From assembly GCF_030580865.1 (NCBI RefSeq), contig NZ_JAUQSY010000008.1:273115-337114 (forward strand): 64,000 bases of DNA, given 5' to 3'. Shown piece after piece: positions 58,666 through 64,000 of the stretch. The translations under genes were made by a program, and so were the position numbers. Position 1 is the stretch's first letter. Every line of letters starts with the position of its first letter. Source of the stretch: Hymenobacter aranciens. Lineage in GTDB: Bacteria > Bacteroidota > Bacteroidia > Cytophagales > Hymenobacteraceae. The notes beneath the pieces were generated by a model. That model did no database searches. It saw only the letters and a list, made by a program, of their open reading frames with translations, and was not told the origin of the DNA.

Positions 58666-59400
58666 CTACTCCCGCTTTATCTCGATGGTATAGGTGAAGC
58701 TGTCGGCCCGGTAGAAACCCAGATTATACTCGATGGGCCGGCCGCCGGGGTCGCATACTACGCGCTTGCGAAACAGCACGGGGTCGCCGATGGCAATTTC
58801 CAGCTTCTCCGAAAGCTCCGCATCCGCCAGAATGGCGCTGATACCTTCCTTGGAAACGGCAGCTACGGTATGGTAGCGCTTCTCCAGCATGTCGTACAGG
58901 GGCTGCGTAAAGTCTTCATCGCCCGTCAGTCCCACCCGCGGATGGAAATAGGAGATAAATAGCACCACCGGCCCAGTTTCGACCCCACGCAGCCGCTCCA
59001 GCTTCAGCACCTCCGACTTCCGGGCGATGTTGAAGAGCTGGCGCAGCTCCTGGTCGGCCTCTACCCAGGTGGCGTCAATCCGGTAGTTGCGGAACGAGAC
59101 GCCGCTCTCCCCCATCTCGTGGGTAAAGCTCAGCCATTTGTCCAGCTTGGTAATGATGTTGTTCTGCGCCACGGTGGTACCGACGCCCTTCTTGCGCACC
59201 AGCAGCCGCTCGTATACCAGCTTGTTGGTGGCTTGCCGCACGGTATTGCGCGAAATGCCCAGCTGCTTGGCCAGCGCCACTTCATTGGGCAGCAGCTTGC
59301 CCTCCTGGTACGCCGGTATCTTAATCAGGTCCCGCAACAGGTCCTCCACTTGCAGGTGCAAGGGGATGGCGCTGCTATGGTCAATGTTAAACGTTTCCAT
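58666..59400 (-). CDS. GntR family regulator with UTRA domain
   Basis: From the ATG at 59400 this gives 244 residues. An N-terminal winged helix (IPLHLQVEDLLRDLI, LLPNEVALAKQLGISRNTVR, YERLLVRKKGVGTTV, about residues 12-80) is followed by a UTRA ligand-binding domain (about 90-240) with VLKLERLRGVETGPVVLFIS, KEGISAILADAELSEKL and a closing IEYNLGFYRADSFTYTIEI. HutC-type GntR regulators of this kind bind sugar phosphates. It lies upstream of susC in the same direction, so it is probably the locus regulator. It may be autoregulated through the site at 59429. Confidence 0.9.
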   Translation of the reverse strand: METFNIDHSSAIPLHLQVEDLLRDLIKIPAYQEGKLLPNEVALAKQLGISRNTVRQATNKLVYERLLVRKKGVGTTVAQNNIITKLDKWLSFTHEMGESGVSFRNYRIDATWVEADQELRQLFNIARKSEVLKLERLRGVETGPVVLFISYFHPRVGLTGDEDFTQPLYDMLEKRYHTVAAVSKEGISAILADAELSEKLEIAIGDPVLFRKRVVCDPGGRPIEYNLGFYRADSFTYTIEIKRE

Positions 59401-59428
59401 TGGCACGAGTCGGGGATAGTTTGTACGA

Positions 59429-59441
59429 ATGTTCAGACATA
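59429..59441 (-). promoter_or_regulatory. Candidate GntR operator upstream of gntR
   Basis: The minus strand reads TATGTCTGAACAT, sharing TATGTNYGAACAT with the site upstream of susC. It lies 28 bases before the gntR start. Confidence 0.45.
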
Positions 59442-59676
59442 CTTACCGAGCCCAAATGTACACGTTTTTTTTGTTTCCCAATTTTTTTTCGTGAGCTGGC
59501 TGCCGATAGAGTTGTTTGACTGCACAAGCACCGCGTTCAGCAATTGGTTGCTCTTCCCCAATTTACTCTTTCGTAGTTGTCTGACGATGGGAAAAACCGT
59601 GAAAGGGTAGTGAATGAGGCTGGCTTGACAGGCTGAAGCAAAATTGCAGGTTGCTCGCAGAAAACTCCGGAAAAGC

Positions 59677-59712
59677 AAAACGCCCTTCCTGATAGTAGGA
59701 AGGGCGTTTTTT
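59677..59712. terminator. Intrinsic terminator-like hairpin
   Basis: AAAACGCCCTTCCT and AGGAAGGGCGTTTTTT form a 14-bp stem with a short loop, T-rich on both strands. No gene lies directly upstream on either strand, so it may be a remnant or insulate gntR from the surface-protein gene. Confidence 0.7.
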
Positions 59713-60321
59713 GTAGTCCGTAGGGGCTAGAAACTAAGAGCTAGAGGTGTCTGGAGTACTCCAGACAGGATGAAGAAATAGCTTTTTGGTATCAGAAAAA
59801 GGGCTCAAACACTACCGGAGACTATTTGGAGCTATTCGGATAGATTACTGGGTCCCCTCCCGGGTCCTCGACCTACCACATCAACCACTGATGCTTAAAC
59901 GCTCCTTATTGCTCAACTTTCTACTCCAGCACAACTTTGATTATGTTCCTGTTGGTATCTCTACCAGCTGCGTCGTGCGCGCCGCCCAAGACAGGGGAGT
60001 GGAGACTGGTGTGCGGGCTCAGAGCTCAGGGCCCGGCATCCTCTTTGCGCACCTACGCGCCCAGTGCAGAGTAATTTTCCCCTGACCTTGCGCGAGCGGC
60101 CGGGTCAGGCCGCGCGGCAGGTCAGGTTTGCACGTGAGCTATACGCCCGCACTGGCCCTGCGCTCCCCGCAACGGCCTGGGCGGGCCATGGGGCATGGCC
60201 CTGCGGCGGCATACGGGTGTGGGAAGAGGGTCATGGCGGCCGGGGTGGCTCCTGCTCTGCGAGGCACCCAGCACCAGCTTTGCTCAGGCTCACAAACGAG
60301 CGCGCCAATAGAATAGCTCAC
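59713..60321. other. Non-coding stretch without recognised genes
   Basis: Several short open frames occur (for example 59786-60085) but none has a family motif, a signal sequence or consistent codon use. No tRNA or repeat was found in it. It may hold eroded genes. Confidence 0.45.
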
Positions 60322-60352
60322 AAAAAAAGCGCCGGCTAACGGCCGACGTTTT
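60322..60352 (-). terminator. Terminator-like hairpin downstream of the large surface-protein gene
   Basis: On the minus strand GTCGGC and GCCGGC (one G-U pair) form a stem, followed by GCTTTTTTTG. It lies about 200 bases past the stop of the gene at 60547. Confidence 0.6.
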
Positions 60353-60445
60353 CTTAACAAGATTTGGGTAAGGACAAGCACCTAAAGTGTCGGAGCTTGC
60401 TCATTCTGTATAGGAAGAGGGTAAGCTTATCTCGCACTACACTGA

Positions 60446-60479
60446 ACACGCAGCCGCCCCCGGAAGGACGACTGCGTGT
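60446..60479. other. Imperfect hairpin downstream of the large surface-protein gene
   Basis: ACACGCAGCCGCCC and GGACGACTGCGTGT pair with two wobble positions on one strand. There is no T-run. Confidence 0.5.
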
Positions 60480-60546
60480 CAGCGATAGTCCCGGCGTACC
60501 GCAGCTCTCCAGAAGCGGGCACCGGCAACTAGAAGGAAGCACCTGT

Positions 60547-63500
60547 TTAGTCAATCACCACGCGCTTGGCCACGGGCTGGCCGTCGAGCATGAGGCGCAG
60601 GGTGTACACCCCGGCGGCCAGGCCGCGCAGGTCCACCGTCGTCTCGGCCGTGGGCAGGGCCAGGGTGCGGATGGTCTGCCCCAGGCTGTTGAGCAGCGTG
60701 GCGCTGGCCGCCTTAGCGGCGGGGCGCAGCACCGTCAGCTGGCCGTGGGCGGGGTTTGGGTAGGCCAGCACCTGGGCTTCGAGCGACTGAGCGGCGGTTG
60801 CCAGCGGGGCGGCGGCGGGCGTCAGGTTCAGCCAGAAGCGGCCAGGGGCGGTGTAGCCCGTCATCGTGAAGGCGTAGCTCGTGCCGGCCGTCAGCGCGGT
60901 GCGGGTGTTGGTCAGGTTGTCCACCAGCTCCACGCGGGTGCCGGTCAGGTTAGCGAAGCTAGCGGCCGTGAGGGTGTAGTTGCCGGCGGCGGGCACGCCC
61001 ACGAACAGCGGGATGCTGGTAGCGGCAGCGAAGGCCGGGCGGCCGTCGATAGCCAGCTGCTCGCCGGTGGCAGCGAGGGCGGCCAGGTTCAGGCCCGTGG
61101 GGTTGCTGAGCTTGGCGGCATCGAACTGGCTGTCGAGGCCAGCCGTGGCCCCGGCTTGGGCATACACGTGCAGGGCGTCGGTGAGGCCGTTGCCGGCCAG
61201 AGCCAGCTGCAGCTGCGGGCGCAGGTCGGCGGCGCCGCGACGCACGGCCACCTGGTCGGCGTAGCTGGTGCGGCGCTGGCTGTTGCGGAAGGTCAGCGTG
61301 CCGCTGGTCTGGCCGCTGCTTACCCGCACGAAGAAGCCCTGCGAGGACGCTACCAGCGGGTTGCCGCCCACGTTATTGACGTAGGACCGGTACTGGCCGC
61401 CGTATTGCGAGTCGCTTTCGTACACGTACATAGAGGCGTCGAGGCCGGTGCGGTCGGCGGGCTGCACGGTGCTCCAGTCGAGGGGGGCCGGGTAGGGGTT
61501 GCCCACCAGGTGCCAGCCGCCGTCGGCGGCCGTGGCCCCGCTGGTGCGGGCCAGCGTGCGGCTGTACGGGCCGTTATTCAGGAAGCCCTGGAAGTCCACT
61601 TTCTCGCTGGCCGCAATGTTGACGGTGTAACCCATACCAGTGGTCATGGCATCGGTGGCGACGGGCGAGAACCAGCCTTTGCTGAAGGCCGACAGGTTGT
61701 TGCTGGCGGTGGCCAGACGGTCCTGGTCGTAGCTAAACACCGTGGGGAACGGCGTTACCAGGCCGGGGGTGGCCGAGGTGTTGTAGGCCGGGTTGAAGGT
61801 CGGCGTGAAGCCGGCCGTACCCAGGTCGCTCAGGCGGTTGCCGCTCACCGGCGAGGCGTAGTGGCGGTAGCCCAGGCCGGGGTTGCGGCTGGGGTCGAGG
61901 TAGCGTTGCACAATGCCGCCATTGCCGGTCACGCTGCCAGTGCCGCTGTTCACCACGAGGGCGGTGCCGCTGGCGTCGCTTAGCAGCGTCAGGGTGGGGC
62001 CGTCGAGGTCGAGGTTGCCGCTGCCGGCCACCGTCAGGACTTGCGCCACGCTGGTGGAGGCGGTCAGGTCCACGCGGTTGTTGTTGGTCGTGGTCAGGTT
62101 GCGCACGCGGGCGGGCAGGCCGAGGCCGGTGCCCTGCACGGTGGTGCCGTTGTACACGTAGCTGGCATCGGTGCTGAACGAGCGGGTGCCCGTCACGCGC
62201 ACCGCGCCGGTGCTGCCGCTGGCCGTGATGCCGGCGGCATCGCAGATGCCGAGCGTGGCCCCGGCGGCCAGCGTGAAGCTGCCCGCGCCGGTCAGGCCCT
62301 GGCAGTTAGTCATCAGGCTGCCGCCGCTTTGCACGGTCACGCTGCTGTTCACCACCACCGCGCCGGTGAATTGGGCATAGCCTGGGCTAACCACGGTGAT
62401 GCTGTTGTAGGTGCCGGCCGGAATGGCCGTGGGGCTGGCACTGCTGCCGGTGCTGATGGTCAGGTCAGGGGCGGCGGCGGCCGTAGTCGTGAAGGTTTGC
62501 GCAGCACCATAGCTGGTGCCTACGCTGTTGATGGCATAAGCCCGCACCGTGTATTGGGTGCTGGCCGCGAGGCTAGTGGCCGATGTGGTGTAGCTACCAG
62601 TGGTGCCGGTGGCGGTCAGCCTGGTGTCGCTGGTGGTCGGGGTGCCCGTGCCAGCCACGTACACCACGCCGCGCTCGGTGATGGTGGCGTTGCCGTCGCT
62701 GGTCACGTTGCCGCCCAGGATAGCGCCGCTGCTCGTGATGCTGGCCGGGGCCGTCGTCGTCACCGTCGGGGCCGAAGTGGCTACCGGAGTGGTGAAGGTT
62801 TGGCTTCTGCCATAGCTCGTGCCCACGCTGTTGATAGCATAGGCCCGCACCGTGTACTGGGTGCTGGCCGCGAGGCCGGTTACGGCCTGCGAGAAGCTGC
62901 CCGTGCCGGTGCCGATTTGCACCTTCGTGTTGCTGGTCGTCGGGGTGCCCGTACCGGCCACGTACACCACGCCGCGCTCGGTCACGGTGGCCCCGCCGTC
63001 GGCGGTCACGTTGCCGCCCAGCGTGGCGCCGGTGGTCGTGATGCTGGCCGGAGCCGTGGTGGTTACGGTAGCGGCAGTGGCGGCTGCCAACGTCGTGAAG
63101 GTTTGCGCAGCGCCGTAGCTGGTGCCCACGCTGTTGATGGCGTACGCCCGCACCGTGTACTGGGTACTGGCCGTGAGGCCCGTAGCCGCCAGGGTGTAGG
63201 TGCCGGGGTCGCCGGGCTGTACCAGCTTGGTGTTGCTGGTGGTCGGGGTGCCCGTGCCTTGCACGTATACCACGCCGCGCTCGGTCACGGCGGTGCTGCC
63301 TTCGCTGGTCACGGTGCCGCCCAGCGTGGCGCTGCTGGCCGTGATGCTGGCCGGGGTGGCCGTCGTTACGGTTGGGGCCACGGCGGCCGGGGCGGCCGTA
63401 GTCGTGAAGGTCTGCGCAGCGCCGTAGCTGGTGCCGACGCTGTTGATGGCGTAAGCCCGCACTGTGTACTGGGTGCTGGCCGTGAGGCCGGTGGCGCTCA

Positions 63501-64000
63501 TGGTGTAGCTGCCCGTGGTGCCGGTGGCCGTCAGCTTGGTGTCGCCGGTGGTCGGGGTACCCGTACCGGCTACGTACACCACGCCGCGCTCGGTGATGGT
63601 GGCGCCGCCGTCGGCGGTCACGTTGCCGCCCAGGGTGGCACCGGTGGTCGTCACGCTAGCCGGGGCCGTTGTGGTCACGGTCGGGGCGGTTGCCACCGGG
63701 GCCGTCGTCACGGTAAAGTTCACGCCGTTGGTGGTGCCGCCGATGGTGGTCACGGTCACGCTCACTACGCCAGCGCCGAGGCTGTTGGGCACCGGTGCCC
63801 GCAGGGTGGTGCTGGATATGTAGGTAACCGTAGCCGCCGTGCCGCCGAAGCTCACGGTGCTGGCATTGGTAAAGTCCGTGCCAGTCAGGGTGACGATGGT
63901 GCCTACCAGGCCGCTCGTGGGCGAGAGGCTGGTGAGGGTGGGGGCCACTATGGGGATGAGGACGATGCGGCCGCGGCCGCCCGCGCCGCCGGGGTAGCCG
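60547..64000 (-). CDS. Large T9SS-sorted surface protein with IPT and FN3-like repeats, 5' end cut by window edge
   Basis: The frame is open from its stop at 60547 to the right edge, giving at least 1151 residues. The visible start is glycine-rich (GYPGGAGGRGRIVLIPIV), then an IPT/TIG domain (PTLTSLSPTSGLVGTIVTLT), then four FN3-like repeats of about 95 residues, each opening with a form of TVTTTAPASITTTGATLGG and containing ERGVVYV.GTGTPTT and YTVRAYAINSVGTSYG. The last half is paralogous to the 8988-12884 protein (RYLDPSRNPGLGYRHYASPV, GWHLVGNPYPAPLDW, ASSQGFFVRVSSGQTSGTLT) and ends with a T9SS tail (LAYPNPAHGQLTVL ... VAKRVVID). It is a candidate surface adhesin. Confidence 0.85.
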   Translation of the reverse strand, partial: GYPGGAGGRGRIVLIPIVAPTLTSLSPTSGLVGTIVTLTGTDFTNASTVSFGGTAATVTYISSTTLRAPVPNSLGAGVVSVTVTTIGGTTNGVNFTVTTAPVATAPTVTTTAPASVTTTGATLGGNVTADGGATITERGVVYVAGTGTPTTGDTKLTATGTTGSYTMSATGLTASTQYTVRAYAINSVGTSYGAAQTFTTTAAPAAVAPTVTTATPASITASSATLGGTVTSEGSTAVTERGVVYVQGTGTPTTSNTKLVQPGDPGTYTLAATGLTASTQYTVRAYAINSVGTSYGAAQTFTTLAAATAATVTTTAPASITTTGATLGGNVTADGGATVTERGVVYVAGTGTPTTSNTKVQIGTGTGSFSQAVTGLAASTQYTVRAYAINSVGTSYGRSQTFTTPVATSAPTVTTTAPASITSSGAILGGNVTSDGNATITERGVVYVAGTGTPTTSDTRLTATGTTGSYTTSATSLAASTQYTVRAYAINSVGTSYGAAQTFTTTAAAAPDLTISTGSSASPTAIPAGTYNSITVVSPGYAQFTGAVVVNSSVTVQSGGSLMTNCQGLTGAGSFTLAAGATLGICDAAGITASGSTGAVRVTGTRSFSTDASYVYNGTTVQGTGLGLPARVRNLTTTNNNRVDLTASTSVAQVLTVAGSGNLDLDGPTLTLLSDASGTALVVNSGTGSVTGNGGIVQRYLDPSRNPGLGYRHYASPVSGNRLSDLGTAGFTPTFNPAYNTSATPGLVTPFPTVFSYDQDRLATASNNLSAFSKGWFSPVATDAMTTGMGYTVNIAASEKVDFQGFLNNGPYSRTLARTSGATAADGGWHLVGNPYPAPLDWSTVQPADRTGLDASMYVYESDSQYGGQYRSYVNNVGGNPLVASSQGFFVRVSSGQTSGTLTFRNSQRRTSYADQVAVRRGAADLRPQLQLALAGNGLTDALHVYAQAGATAGLDSQFDAAKLSNPTGLNLAALAATGEQLAIDGRPAFAAATSIPLFVGVPAAGNYTLTAASFANLTGTRVELVDNLTNTRTALTAGTSYAFTMTGYTAPGRFWLNLTPAAAPLATAAQSLEAQVLAYPNPAHGQLTVLRPAAKAASATLLNSLGQTIRTLALPTAETTVDLRGLAAGVYTLRLMLDGQPVAKRVVID

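Noticed and set aside
59786..60381. Short open frames on both strands
   Set aside because: No family motif, signal peptide or gene-like codon use.

Overview
The window looks like chromosomal DNA of a high-GC member of the Bacteroidetes, most probably Hymenobacter or a close relative (Cytophagales). The signs are C-terminal type IX secretion (T9SS) sorting domains, a SusC/SusD pair, an exosortase-type VIT-domain membrane protein, TAnnTTTG-like -7 boxes in place of sigma70 boxes, few recognisable Shine-Dalgarno sequences, and a dispersed palindrome family of the form GTCATGCTGAACGCAGTGAAG. The genus is an inference; no marker gene fixes it.

Layout. 1-1400: an AT-richer HipA-like kinase plus DUF3037 pair beside tRNA-Lys(TTT), possibly the edge of an acquired island. 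1.7-9 kb: single housekeeping and conserved-unknown genes (TPR/SH3 membrane protein, MOSC protein, DUF2461, deoxynucleoside kinase, GNAT, CDGSH protein, kinase-like orphan, acyl-CoA-binding protein), separated by palindromes and heptamer arrays. 9-13 kb: a 1298-residue T9SS surface protein. 13-23 kb: APC permease, CinA-type amidase, zinc phospholipase C-like protein, cyclophilin lipoprotein, MurB, and a secreted phospholipase D-like protein preceded by a shortened paralogue. 23-35 kb: VIT-domain membrane protein, CPA2 antiporter, lipoprotein, MutS2, a 42-bp repeat array, two small proteins and a CopA-type ATPase.

35-44.3 kb: a tight minus-strand operon (TIM-barrel isomerase-like protein, GMC oxidoreductase, gluconate-2-dehydrogenase subunit 3-like protein, Gfo/Idh/MocA oxidoreductase, second TIM barrel, cytochrome c lipoprotein, MFS permease, DUF1080) with a divergent AraC regulator. 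The set fits periplasmic oxidation of glycosides to 3-keto-glycosides, their cleavage, and reduction or isomerisation of the products.

44.4-59.4 kb: a polysaccharide-utilisation-like locus read from a GntR/UTRA regulator: SusC, SusD, ROK kinase, long-form mannose-6-phosphate isomerase, sugar porter, surface lipoprotein, two paralogous DUF4185/DUF5005-like proteins and a sialate O-acetylesterase-type SGNH hydrolase. No classical glycoside hydrolase is recognisable. The susC and gntR upstream regions share a 13-base near-palindrome, and the susC leader also holds two perfect palindromes.

59.4-64 kb: a roughly 1.1-kb non-coding stretch, then the 3' part of a second large T9SS protein with four FN3-like repeats, cut by the right edge. 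Its C-terminal half is paralogous to the 9-13 kb protein. Most genes are single transcription units; only the two sugar loci form long operons. All assignments are from reading motifs, with no database search.
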